From an uncultured Oscillospiraceae bacterium (lineage in GTDB: Bacteria; Bacillota; Clostridia; Oscillospirales; Oscillospiraceae), in the NCBI GenBank assembly GCA_910588365.1, contig CAJUQS010000164.1, positions 1 through 64,000 of the forward strand: a DNA stretch of 64,000 nucleotides. Reading direction: 5' to 3'. The notes under the pieces are model-generated. The model ran no database searches, had not been told where the DNA came from, and worked only from the letters and a program-made list of their open reading frames with translations. Positions 55,609 through 63,155 of this stretch are shown in pieces; position 1 is the stretch's first letter; each line of letters begins with the position of its first letter. A program made the translations under genes and the position numbers.

Positions 55609-56299
55609 TTTTTTCAGGTCCTCCGCCTGCTTTGGCTTGTTTCTCTCCCTGGGGAGCTTCCAGCTGGCCCGGTTCATCAACCGCCGCTTTGGCCGGGAGG
55701 TATGTAATCCGCTGCTCTTCGCCACGATTTTCTGCGGCGCGGTTCTCCTGCTGACCGGCACAGACTATCAGGTATATTATGACAGCGGCGCGGATATCCT
55801 GGAGTTTCTTCTGACGCCCGCTACCATCTGTCTGGCCATCCCCCTCTACCGCCAGTTCGCCCTGATGAAGCAGAACGCCGGCGCGGTGCTGGCCGGCTGC
55901 GCCGCCGGTGTCGCGGCCCACATGCTGGGCTGTATTCTGATGCTGGTGATTTTCCGCATGGAGGGACCTGAGTACATCACGCTGCTGCCCAAGTCCATTA
56001 CAACCGCCATCGGCAAGGGGCTCAGCGAGGAGCTGGGCGGCTATCCCGCCATCACTATGGCGACGATTATGGTTACAGGGCTCTTTGGAGCCGTTGCCGC
56101 CCCGGCCTTCCTGAAGCTGTTCCGTGTGACCGATCCCCTGGCCCAGGGCCTTGCCATCGGCACCTCCTCCCATGCCGCCGGTACCTCCCGTGCCGTGGAG
56201 CTGGGGGATATCCAGGGCGCCGCCAGCTCTCTGGCCATCGTTGTCACCGGACTGCTCACCGTTGCGGCCGCGCCGCTGTGCGCGATGCTGGCCGGGTAG
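55601..56299 (+). CDS. lrgB: LrgB-family membrane protein
   Basis: 232 residues, about seven helices. The segments LTPATICLAIPLYRQF, LPKSITTAIGKGLSEELGG and IGTSSHAAGTSRAVELGD are family signatures. Partner of LrgA in one coupled unit. A BH element lies 11 bases after the stop. Confidence 0.92.
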   Translation: MTDFFRSSACFGLFLSLGSFQLARFINRRFGREVCNPLLFATIFCGAVLLLTGTDYQVYYDSGADILEFLLTPATICLAIPLYRQFALMKQNAGAVLAGCAAGVAAHMLGCILMLVIFRMEGPEYITLLPKSITTAIGKGLSEELGGYPAITMATIMVTGLFGAVAAPAFLKLFRVTDPLAQGLAIGTSSHAAGTSRAVELGDIQGAASSLAIVVTGLLTVAAAPLCAMLAG

Positions 56300-56310
56300 G
56301 CCGGGCAGAC

Positions 56311-56377
56311 ATACGTTTCTTTCCTCAGAAGGAAACGTATCAAAAGAAAGATTTTTGCGGCAGACCTGCGTGTTGCC
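56311..56377 (+). repeat. BH-12, two-hairpin 3'-end element after lrgB
   Basis: Stem I ATACGTTTCTTTCCT/AGGAAACGTAT, linker CAAAAGAAAGATTTTTGC, stem II GGCAGACCTG/CGTGTTGCC (weaker). The most diverged copy. Confidence 0.6.
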
Positions 56378-56449
56378 TCTGTTTTCTCTGGGGTTCTATT
56401 CGGCCGCACGGAGATTTCCGCGTCAATGTAGATGTATTCCAGCCGCAAT

Positions 56450-56488
56450 GCAAAGCACCCCTGGGGATTTTCCCCAAGGGTGCTGTTT
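56450..56488. terminator. Hairpin terminator
   Basis: AGCACCCCTGGGGA pairs with CCCCAAGGGTGCT and is followed by GTTTTA. Confidence 0.65.
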
Positions 56489-56516
56489 TATACGAATACC
56501 CGGTTAAATATTTTAG

Positions 56517-56597
56517 AACCTGTATTCATAGCCGGGGGATAAGGGCTTGGCGGCAAAAGAGCCGCCAGGACACGGTCAACGGCTGTGAATACAGGTT
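56517..56597. repeat. PAL-6, short palindromic element
   Basis: Terminal repeats AACCTGTATTCATAGCCG and the complement of AACCTGTATTCACAGCCG (one mismatch), inner GGCGGC/GCCGCC stem; 81 bases. Best-preserved short copy together with PAL-4. Confidence 0.75.
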
Positions 56598-56615
56598 TTT
56601 AATCAGGTATTCGTA

Positions 56616-56846
56616 CTATTCCTCTGCTTCCTCCGGCAAATCTGCCTCCATGTACATGAGCTCTGTTCTCAGAAGCGCGGCTGCCAGCATTTCTAAGATG
56701 GATTTTAAAAATTTTTTATCGTGTTCTGAGGGTGGATATTCACTTCCGTCCTTTTTCAGGATTCTGTTTCCAATCTTTTGTATTGCGATATCGATATCCC
56801 CGACAAGACTTGCATACATTTTTCGATGCAGCTCCAGTTCAGTCAT
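56616..56846 (-). CDS. Small hypothetical helical protein paired with a divergent XRE regulator
   Basis: 76 residues from ATG 56846, which has AAAGGGGG ten bases upstream. Charged helical protein: TELELHRKMYASLVGDIDIA, then SILEMLAAALLRTELMYMEA and an acidic end. No family recognised. It has a consensus promoter and diverges from an XRE regulator, 111 bases between starts. Local base composition is AT-rich. Confidence 0.65.
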   Translation of the reverse strand: MTELELHRKMYASLVGDIDIAIQKIGNRILKKDGSEYPPSEHDKKFLKSILEMLAAALLRTELMYMEADLPEEAEE

Positions 56847-56874
56847 AAATTTATCCCCCTTTTGTAATACTGTC

Positions 56875-56903
56875 ATTATAGTACTAATTTGCTCTAAAAT
56901 CAA
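56875..56903 (-). promoter_or_regulatory. Promoter of the small gene at 56616-56846
   Basis: Reverse strand TTGATT (56898-56903), 17 bases, TATAAT (56875-56880). Confidence 0.75.
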
Positions 56904-56957
56904 TAGAAAGCTTTCTTCTATGCTACCGTAAGACAAAAAGTTTTAGGGGGAGGAGCA

Positions 56958-57191
56958 ATGGTAGCAGATATCCGCAGAATGCGGGATTTGCGTGAAGATT
57001 CAGATTTAAATCAGACGCAGGTTGCCGAGATTCTTGGTATTTCTCAGACAGTGTACTCTCGTTATGAACGTGGTGCAACAGAGCTTCCTCTGCGTCATTT
57101 GGTGGCACTTTGCAGGTTTTACAATGTATCTGCGGACTATCTTCTGGGTTTTATAAACACTCCCAACCCATACCGCATCAAATACAAATAA
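56958..57191 (+). CDS. XRE-family transcriptional regulator
   Basis: 77 residues. Helix-turn-helix domain: DLREDSDLNQTQVAEILGIS then QTVYSRYERGATELP, ending FYNVSADYLLGFINTPNPY. GGGGAGGAG precedes the ATG. It diverges from the small gene at 56616-56846 and probably controls both. Confidence 0.88.
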   Translation: MVADIRRMRDLREDSDLNQTQVAEILGISQTVYSRYERGATELPLRHLVALCRFYNVSADYLLGFINTPNPYRIKYK

Positions 57192-57360
57192 ACCGCCGGA
57201 GTTTTCCACAATCCGGGGGAATTTTGTTGATAGTTTGCCGCACTGTACTCCGGATGTTCCGCTTGAGTTCATGCTATGGCTAATCGAACGGCAGAGGCTG
57301 CGAGTTCTATTATGGTGAATCCCCAGGGAGTGCCGCTCCCTGGGGATTCATGCTGTGTTA

Positions 57361-57466
57361 GAGTCTGTTTGAAAAATGTCAAAACGCCCAAACGACGGAA
57401 TTTTTTCCTTGTCCATCGAAAAAATCTCTCGCTTTTGGCCATTCCGCCATTTATCAAACAAGCCCT
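57361..57466. repeat. PAL-7, palindromic element
   Basis: Left end GAGTCTGTTTGAAAAATG, right end CATTTATCAAACAAGCCCT; the ends are imperfect inverted repeats and match the outer ends of PAL-1. Confidence 0.55.
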
Positions 57467-57473
57467 ATCCTAT

Positions 57474-57514
57474 AAAAAGTTCTTTTTGATTCTTTTTCTT
57501 TCAAGAAAAAGAAT
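57474..57514 (-). repeat. BH-13, truncated two-hairpin 3'-end element after aspS
   Basis: Reverse orientation, eight bases after the aspS stop: stem I ATTCTTTTTCTT/AAGAAAAAGAAT and linker CAAAAAGAACTTTTT; stem II is missing where PAL-7 begins. Confidence 0.7.
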
Positions 57515-57521
57515 GACTGCC

Positions 57522-59306
57522 TTACGCGTTCTCTTCCTCCACCGCGGTCACAGCGATGTGCAGCTCATCCAGCTGCTTTTGCTCGACGAAGGAAGGGGCG
57601 CTCATCATGAGGTCCTGGGCGTTCTTGTTCATGGGGAAGGGGATGATCTCACGGATGGACTCCTCGCCGGCCATGAGCATGACCATGCGGTCCACGCCCG
57701 GGGCGATGCCGGCGTGGGGGGGTGCGCCGTAGCAGAAGGCGTTGTACATGGCGGGGAACTTGCTCTTCACGTCGTCCTCGCCCAGGCGCACCAGCTGGAA
57801 GGCCTTGATCATGATCTCGGGGTCGTGGTTGCGCACCGCGCCGGAGGAGAGCTCCACGCCGTTGCACACCAGATCGTACTGGTAGGCGCTGATGGTGAGG
57901 GGGTCCACCTCGCCGCGGATGGCTTTGTCCAGGATCTCCGCGCCGCCGTTGGGCATGGAGAACGGGTTATGGCAGAACTCCAGCTGGCCGCTCTCCTCGC
58001 CGATCTCGTACATGGGGAAGTCCACGATCCAGCAGAACTCGTACTTCTCCCTGTCCATGTGGTTGGGGCACAGGGCGCCCAGCTTGCTGCGCAGAACGCC
58101 GGCGGTCTTCTGGGCCGCACCCTTCTTTCCGGCGGTGAGGCCAACGAAGCAGCCCGGCTTCAGCCCCAGCTTCTCCACAACCTCATCCTTGTGCTCCGCC
58201 ACAAACTTGGAGATACCGCCCACCAGCTCGCCCTTCTCGTCCAGGCGGAACCAGTAGGCTTTGTTGCCGGCCTGGACCTCCACGTCGGCGCACAGCTTGT
58301 CAATCTGCTTTCTGGCAGCGGAGAAGTCCGTGACCACGATGGCCTTGACGGTATTGCCCTGGAAGGGCTCGAAGCCGCAGCCGGAGAGCAGATCCGTGGC
58401 GTCCTGGACAGTCAGGTCGATGCGCAGGTCCGGCTTGTCGGAGCCGTAGACCTCCATGGCCTCGGCGAAGGGGATGCGCCGGAAGGGGGTGCTGGGGACC
58501 GTGTGGTACAGGCCGTACTGGGCGAAGATAGGGGGGAAGACGGCCTCAATGACGGCGAACACGTCCTCCTGATTGGCAAAGCTCATCTCCATGTCCAGCT
58601 GGTAGAACTCGCCGGGGGAGCGGTCGCCTCTGGCGTCCTCGTCCCGGAAGCAGGGGGCGATCTGGAAGTACCGGTCAAAGCCGGAGGCCATCAGCAGCTG
58701 CTTGAACTGCTGAGGGGCCTGGGGCAGGGCGTAGAACTTCCCGGGGTGCTTCCGGGAGGGCACCAGGTAGTCCCGGGCCCCCTCGGGGGAGGAGACGGTG
58801 AGGATGGGGGTGGTGATCTCCATAAAGCCCTGCTCGGTCATGCCCTTGCGGATGGCGGAGACCACATTGCAGCGGAGGATGATGTTCTTCTTCACATCCG
58901 GGTTGCGGAGATCCAGGTAGCGGTACTTCAGGCGGAGGGACTCGTCGGCCTCCCGGCTGCGGTTCACCTGGAAGGGGAGCTCGTTGTACTGGCACTTGCC
59001 CAGTATCTCGATTCGCTCGGGCACCACCTCGATCTCGCCGGTGGGCAGATTCTTGTTCTTGCTGCTGCGCTCCCGGACGGTGCCCTCCACGGAGATGGTG
59101 GACTCCTTGTTGAGGCCGTGGACGATGTTCATCATCTCCTCGGTCTCAATGACTACCTGGGTGGTGCCGTAGAAGTCCCGGAGGATGACGAAGGCGAAGT
59201 TCTGTCCTACCTCCCGGACGTTCTCCATCCAGCCGGAGAGCTTGACCTGCTGTCCCACGTGCTCCAGCCGGAGCTCATTGCAGGTATGGGTACGGTTCTG
59301 TGTCAT
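57522..59306 (-). CDS. aspS: Aspartyl-tRNA synthetase
   Basis: 594 residues, class II, bacterial type with a GAD insertion. OB-fold anticodon domain (1-~105, VKLSGWMENVREVG and LRDFYGTTQVV), motif 2 FRDEDARGDR-GEFYQLDMEM and motif 3 GIAPGVDRMVMLMAG near residue 540. The flipping-loop motif is LPQAPQQFKQ (QAPQ instead of the common QSPQ). Same direction as hisS, from which two small genes separate it. Confidence 0.96.
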   Translation of the reverse strand: MTQNRTHTCNELRLEHVGQQVKLSGWMENVREVGQNFAFVILRDFYGTTQVVIETEEMMNIVHGLNKESTISVEGTVRERSSKNKNLPTGEIEVVPERIEILGKCQYNELPFQVNRSREADESLRLKYRYLDLRNPDVKKNIILRCNVVSAIRKGMTEQGFMEITTPILTVSSPEGARDYLVPSRKHPGKFYALPQAPQQFKQLLMASGFDRYFQIAPCFRDEDARGDRSPGEFYQLDMEMSFANQEDVFAVIEAVFPPIFAQYGLYHTVPSTPFRRIPFAEAMEVYGSDKPDLRIDLTVQDATDLLSGCGFEPFQGNTVKAIVVTDFSAARKQIDKLCADVEVQAGNKAYWFRLDEKGELVGGISKFVAEHKDEVVEKLGLKPGCFVGLTAGKKGAAQKTAGVLRSKLGALCPNHMDREKYEFCWIVDFPMYEIGEESGQLEFCHNPFSMPNGGAEILDKAIRGEVDPLTISAYQYDLVCNGVELSSGAVRNHDPEIMIKAFQLVRLGEDDVKSKFPAMYNAFCYGAPPHAGIAPGVDRMVMLMAGEESIREIIPFPMNKNAQDLMMSAPSFVEQKQLDELHIAVTAVEEENA

Positions 59307-59355
59307 GATGATTCCTCTTTCTTATTATAAAATGTATAATATTAACAGATTTTTA

Positions 59356-59883
59356 CTATTTGGAATTGACATTGGGGTCTGCTTCCAGGATATAAGCCAG
59401 CACATCCTCCAGCCATTGCTCCTGGTCTGCCGTACTGACGGGCCGGGTGTCTCCCATAAACTCCATGTCCAGATCTCCATAGAAGTTATTGAAGTGCAGC
59501 AGATATCCGGTAGCGGTGCTGATGTCTGTTACGGGGGCATTTTCAAAGGCCAAGTCTATATCCCATCTAAAATCTCCTTCTCTGATTAGGTGCGTCCTGG
59601 TTCCTCTGGGAATCCACCAGAAGGGAGAACGTCTGAAGTGACGTCCCTGGAACAGATCCAGCAAAGGCGTGAGGCCGTCCTCCGGCGTCAGTGAGATTCT
59701 GTTGTACAGCTCGCTGATCTCGTAGGCGGAGTATCCGGCGTAGACTCCTGTACACTTCTCCAGGTCCAGTCCGGGGCACAGATCCTCAATGGTCAGGGGC
59801 CGCGCGTACCACAGGCAGACAGCGGTCGTTATTACAACAAGCAGGGCGGCGAAGCCGAGAAGAATTCGTCTTTTGTTCTTCAT
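59356..59883 (-). CDS. Membrane-anchored hypothetical protein A
   Basis: 175 residues from ATG 59883 (AGGAGG upstream). N-terminal helix (RRILLGFAALLVVITTAVCL) followed by WYARPLTIEDLCPGLDLE and an outside domain with TGYLLHFNNFYGDLDMEFMG. The helix and the WYxRPxxxxDL stretch recur in the next gene upstream, so the two are probably ancient duplicates. Lies between hisS and aspS. No family recognised. Confidence 0.72.
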   Translation of the reverse strand: MKNKRRILLGFAALLVVITTAVCLWYARPLTIEDLCPGLDLEKCTGVYAGYSAYEISELYNRISLTPEDGLTPLLDLFQGRHFRRSPFWWIPRGTRTHLIREGDFRWDIDLAFENAPVTDISTATGYLLHFNNFYGDLDMEFMGDTRPVSTADQEQWLEDVLAYILEADPNVNSK

Positions 59884-59941
59884 CTGTTTTTCCTCCTTTA
59901 CCCCTGGGACGGGGCGGCCACCTCTGGCTACACAAAAACAA

Positions 59942-60424
59942 TCAGGAATCAGTTTCCCACTTCTGTCCATATTCCTTCACAAATGCCAGAATCTTCTCCG
60001 CAATGGCTTTATCCTGTGCCCGGGTGAAGATGGTCCTGCCATTGCTCCCAAACTCGGCTGCCGCTCCCTGATAGGCCGCAGTAAACCACTCATCTTCTCC
60101 TGTTGCCGCTGAAATCAAAATTGTAGTCTCTCCGCTTCCGCGTCCTGCACCAAGATTGGGGAGGGGAAGCAGGCTCCTGAGACTGACCCGGTATTGACAG
60201 CTTTGGAGAATCTCTCTCAGTGCACCTGCGGTCTCCCCACGGCCGCCAGAGCTGTCCAGTTGTAAGGCGCCACTCGGTTCGCTGTCCTTTGTGGCAATCA
60301 GGCTGAAGTTCTGAAATTCCCCCTCTCCAACCAGATCATCAAAGCTCCTTGGCCGGGTATACCATAGACAGAACACGATGATGACCGCCAGCACGGCCAG
60401 GGCAATTTTCCGCTTTCTTCTCAC
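59942..60424 (-). CDS. Membrane-anchored hypothetical protein B (related to A)
   Basis: 160 residues from GTG 60424, chosen because AAAGGAG lies eight bases upstream; a GTG at 60433 is too close to it. N-terminal helix (KIALAVLAVIIVFCL), then WYTRPRSFDDLVGEGEF and an outside domain with GSGETTILISAATGEDEWFT. Shares the start pattern of protein A. No family recognised. Confidence 0.7.
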   Translation of the reverse strand: MRRKRKIALAVLAVIIVFCLWYTRPRSFDDLVGEGEFQNFSLIATKDSEPSGALQLDSSGGRGETAGALREILQSCQYRVSLRSLLPLPNLGAGRGSGETTILISAATGEDEWFTAAYQGAAAEFGSNGRTIFTRAQDKAIAEKILAFVKEYGQKWETDS

Positions 60425-60463
60425 TGTCCGCACTCCTTTCTGACCGGCAGGGCAGGGGGGACC

Positions 60464-61816
60464 CTACGCCACGATCACGGGCCCCTCGTTCCTCTTCGCC
60501 AGTCCGCCCCGGATCCGCTCCAGGGTCCCCTGGAAATCCAGCTTGGTCTGCTCACCGGTTTTCATGTCCTTGCAGGCGACAACGCCCTCCTTCACCTCGT
60601 CCTCCCCCAGGAAGACCACGTAGGGAACACCTACCTTGTCGGCGTAGTTCATCTTGGCCTTGAACTTCTTCTGCTCGGTGTAGAGTTGCACCCGCACGCC
60701 CTCGTTTCGCAGGCCGGTGGCCAGAGCGATGGCGGGGGAGAGGTCCTCGGTCATGGGCAGGACGAGCACGTCCGCCGGGGCGGTGTTCTTCTCCTGGCTC
60801 AGCATGTTCTGCTCGTTCAGAACATAGAACAGCCGGGTCAGTCCGATGGAGATGCCAACGCCGGGGAGTAGTTTATCCGTATAATATTCCGCAAGGTTAT
60901 CGTACCGCCCGCCGGAGCAGATGGAGCCGATCTCCGGGTGTTCGGTCATAAAGGTCTCATAGACGGTGCCGGTGTAGTAGTCCAGGCCCCGGGCGATGGT
61001 GAGATCCACGGCGAAATTCTCCTCCGGCACGCCGAAGGCGGACAGGTACTTTACTACCGTCCCCAGCTCGTCCAGCCCGGTGTCAAAGAGCTCGCTGCGC
61101 CCCCGGTAGCCCTCCAGGGCCTCCAGGACCTGCTGGTTGCCGCCCTTGATGGCGATGAACTTCAGGATCTCCCCGGCGGCCTCCGGGCTGATCCCCAGCT
61201 CGCCGGTGAGCAGGGCGGAGACTTTCTCCTCGCCGATCTTGGGCAGCTTATCCACGGTGCGCATGATGTCCCCGGCCTTATCCGCCAGCCCCAGCATGGT
61301 ATAGAACCCGTTGAGGATCTTCCGGTTATTGACCCGGATCTGGAACCGCTTCAGGCCCAGCTTGCTGAAGGTCTGATAGATGATAGCGGGGATTTCGGCC
61401 TCGTTGGCGATATCCAGCTTGCCGTCGCCGATGATGTCGATATCGGCCTGATAGAACTCCCGGAACCGGCCCCGCTGGGCCCGCTCGCCCCGGTAGACCT
61501 TGCCGATCTGGAACCGGCGGAAGGGGAAGGCCAGCTCACTGTAGTGGAGGGCCACATATTTGGCCAGGGGCACGGTGAGATCGAACCGCAGGCTCAGATC
61601 GCTGTCACCCTTGGTAAAGCGGTAGATCTGCTTCTCCGTCTCCCCACCGCCCTTGGCAAGCAGGACCTCACTGGCCTCGATGACGGGGGTGTCCAGGGGG
61701 GTGAAGCCATAGAGGGAGTAGGTTTCCCGCAGGGTGGACATGATGGATTCCATCAGCTGCTGCTGGCGGGGGAGGAGTTCCATGAACCCTGAGAGGGTCC
61801 TCGGCTGAACATTCAT
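60464..61816 (-). CDS. hisS: Histidyl-tRNA synthetase
   Basis: 450 residues, class II. The N-terminus MNVQPRTLSGFMELLPRQQQ; motif 1 region PVIEASEVL; motif 2 YRGERAQRGRFREFYQADID; histidine A motif LDYYTGTVYE; motif 3 SGGRYDNL and GVGISIGLTRL. The C-terminal anticodon domain begins ADVLVLPMTEDLSPA. Its likely T-box leader starts about 1.3 kb upstream, with an XRE/DUF6809 pair in between. Confidence 0.96.
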   Translation of the reverse strand: MNVQPRTLSGFMELLPRQQQLMESIMSTLRETYSLYGFTPLDTPVIEASEVLLAKGGGETEKQIYRFTKGDSDLSLRFDLTVPLAKYVALHYSELAFPFRRFQIGKVYRGERAQRGRFREFYQADIDIIGDGKLDIANEAEIPAIIYQTFSKLGLKRFQIRVNNRKILNGFYTMLGLADKAGDIMRTVDKLPKIGEEKVSALLTGELGISPEAAGEILKFIAIKGGNQQVLEALEGYRGRSELFDTGLDELGTVVKYLSAFGVPEENFAVDLTIARGLDYYTGTVYETFMTEHPEIGSICSGGRYDNLAEYYTDKLLPGVGISIGLTRLFYVLNEQNMLSQEKNTAPADVLVLPMTEDLSPAIALATGLRNEGVRVQLYTEQKKFKAKMNYADKVGVPYVVFLGEDEVKEGVVACKDMKTGEQTKLDFQGTLERIRGGLAKRNEGPVIVA

Positions 61817-61897
61817 GATGATTCTCCTTTTCTTCTTCGCGCCCGTTGGGCGATTTTATTTGTTGGTCCTGGGGCCTGCGCGGCCCCATACCCCGCG

Positions 61898-61952
61898 GTT
61901 ACTTTTTGTGCGAACAAAAAGTAACCAAAAAGTCGCCAGGACCAAGGTCCTG
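61898..61952 (+). repeat. BH-14, two-hairpin element upstream of hisS
   Basis: Stem I GGTTACTTTTTGT/ACAAAAAGTAACC, linker AAAAAGTCGCC, stem II AGGACC/GGTCCT. Plus orientation, so antisense to the hisS transcript. Confidence 0.6.
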
Positions 61953-62080
61953 GACTCCTTACTCGGGGCTGCCCTTTGGGCAGCCGCCTCGGCGGGGGAT
62001 CTGCGGACTGCTGTGCAGATGAAGAGTTGCTCAGCCTCCAAACGGGCTTCTTTTTTGCTCCATACCGAGCTCGGGGCTTC

Positions 62081-62110
62081 CGTAACTGCCGCCCGGCTCG
62101 ACTGGAGAGT
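62081..62110 (+). repeat. Left copy of a 30-bp perfect inverted repeat
   Basis: Begins CGTAACTGCCGCCCGGCTCG and ends ACTGGAGAGT; exact reverse complement of 62721-62750. With one mismatch the match extends three bases further inwards. Confidence 0.9.
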
Positions 62111-62130
62111 ACCTGCAAAGGGGAGGGGAC

Positions 62131-62352
62131 CTAAAGAGAGCTTTTCCGATTATCGGTGTGCCCAACCAGATAATCGACGGATACTTCAAAAAAATCCGCC
62201 AGCGCAATCAGTCCGTCAATGTTGGGCTCTGACCGCCCTTTTTCATAGGTGTAGACAGAATATTTTTTTACCTGGAGGATCTCTCCGATTTGTTCCTGCG
62301 TCATGTTTTTTTCCATTCGCAGCTCTTTTAGTCTGTCAGCGAATTTTGGCAT
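62131..62352 (-). CDS. XRE-family transcriptional regulator
   Basis: 73 residues: FADRLKELRMEKNMTQEQIG, then EILQVKKYSVYTYEKGRSEP and ending DFFEVSVDYLVGHTDN, a complete XRE helix-turn-helix. GGAGG lies eight bases before ATG 62352. It diverges from a DUF6809-like gene, with both between inverted repeats. It points the same way as hisS, so readthrough from the T-box would cover it. Confidence 0.9.
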   Translation of the reverse strand: MPKFADRLKELRMEKNMTQEQIGEILQVKKYSVYTYEKGRSEPNIDGLIALADFFEVSVDYLVGHTDNRKSSL

Positions 62353-62369
62353 AATTTCCTCCAAAGTAC

Positions 62370-62397
62370 TTGACACGGCGTAGAATAATTGTATACT
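62370..62397 (+). promoter_or_regulatory. Promoter of the DUF6809-like gene
   Basis: TTGACA (62370-62375), 16 bases, TATACT (62392-62397), in the gap between the divergent genes. Confidence 0.75.
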
Positions 62398-62437
62398 ATA
62401 AATAGATAAATTTACTACGAAAGAGGGGATATATTTG

Positions 62438-62881
62438 ATGGATGTGATCTTGGAAACCTTGTACAGCACCTTTGCGCCCGACAGGGTATCGGAAGCGGAG
62501 CGGGCGATCATGGAGCGGGAGGGGGAATTTTTGGACGGGGTAGAGGAGAGGCTGTCGGTGGAGGACTTCGGGCATCTGTGGGACGTTTTCCTGGATATGA
62601 GCCTTGTGCGGATGGAGGAGAGCTTCACCCTTGGATACCGTCTGGGGGCACAGCTGATGCTGGCGTCCCTGGGTACTGAAGAATGGGCGATTGACCCCCA
62701 AAAGCGCCCATATTCCTGGCACTCTCCAGTCGAGCCGGGCGGCAGTTACGATTGCACGGCCACTCGATGTGGCCGTTGCAAGATCTACAACTGCGGGCGC
62801 GGAGCCTTGGGGACTGCCTTCATCCGGCAGCAGACAAAAGAAAATGCTCCCGTCCCCTGTCTTAGCGGGACGAGAGCATGA
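62438..62881 (+). CDS. DUF6809-like small protein with a run-on C-terminus
   Basis: 147 residues as read. Residues 1-~80 resemble the DUF6809 family (LETLYSTFAPDRVSEAERAI, SFTLGYRLGAQLMLASLG) and the protein at 7619. After that point the frame continues for ~65 residues through the right inverted repeat and across the T-box terminator on the other strand (SWHSPVEPGGSYDCTATRCG), with unrelated, cysteine-rich sequence. The native stop was probably lost when the flanking DNA changed. GAGGGG precedes ATG 62438. Function unknown. Confidence 0.65.
   Translation: MDVILETLYSTFAPDRVSEAERAIMEREGEFLDGVEERLSVEDFGHLWDVFLDMSLVRMEESFTLGYRLGAQLMLASLGTEEWAIDPQKRPYSWHSPVEPGGSYDCTATRCGRCKIYNCGRGALGTAFIRQQTKENAPVPCLSGTRA
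62721..62750 (-). repeat. Right copy of the 30-bp perfect inverted repeat
   Basis: Exact reverse complement of 62081-62110. The two copies bound a 670-bp segment holding the XRE/DUF6809 pair. The right copy lies inside the run-on part of the DUF6809-like frame. Confidence 0.9.
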
Positions 62882-63112
62882 CGAACCAGTCATACTTCGT
62901 GGTGCCACCCACATTCGGCGCGGTCCCAGCCGGGACGGCGCCCTTTTCCGTCCCTTTTTGGCGCGGGGGACCAGCCGCGGACGTCTCCGTCCCCGCTCAG
63001 GCGCTGTCCTTCCTCCCGTCCTGTCCGCAGGCCGCTTTCAGCGTAGTGCTGCGGCCCTCTCTGTCCGGTGGACGGGAATACTCTGTCGCCGTCATGGCGG
63101 TGCTGCCATTTT
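62842..63112 (-). promoter_or_regulatory. T-box riboswitch leader, probably for hisS
   Basis: Reverse strand. The T-box sequence GGGTGGCACCACG (about 62898-62910) is followed by a terminator whose ATGCTCTCGTCCC strand pairs with GGGACGGGAGCAT (62842-62879) ahead of TTTTCTTTT. Upstream, a stem I-like fold is built from CCCGTCC/GGACGGG and GGCCGC/GCGGCC with an AGAGAG-type bulge. The specifier codon could not be fixed by eye. The first synthetase downstream on this strand is hisS. Confidence 0.85.
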
Positions 63113-63117
63113 CAGCT

Positions 63118-63147
63118 ATTATAGACCACTCTCCACAGAAAAGTCAA
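63118..63147 (-). promoter_or_regulatory. Promoter of the T-box/hisS transcript
   Basis: Reverse strand TTGACT (63142-63147), 18 bases, TATAAT (63118-63123), just after the stop of the mgsA-like gene. Confidence 0.78.
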
Positions 63148-63155
63148 TGGGAATG

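Larger units (their letters stand above)
57192..57521. other. 330-base intergenic region with hairpin, PAL-7 and BH-13
   Basis: Contains a TGAATCCCCAGGGAG/CTCCCTGGGGATTCA hairpin (57316-57351), PAL-7 and BH-13. No supported gene. Confidence 0.5.
61817..62130. other. 314-base region upstream of hisS
   Basis: Holds BH-14, further small hairpins (GGGCTGCCC/GGGCAGCC) and the left copy of the 30-bp inverted repeat. No supported gene or clear hisS-proximal promoter was seen. Confidence 0.5.

Noticed and set aside
62680..62880. Treating the cysteine-rich end of the DUF6809-like frame as a real metal-binding domain
   Set aside because: The same bases encode the inverted repeat and, on the other strand, the T-box terminator; the cysteines are probably accidental.
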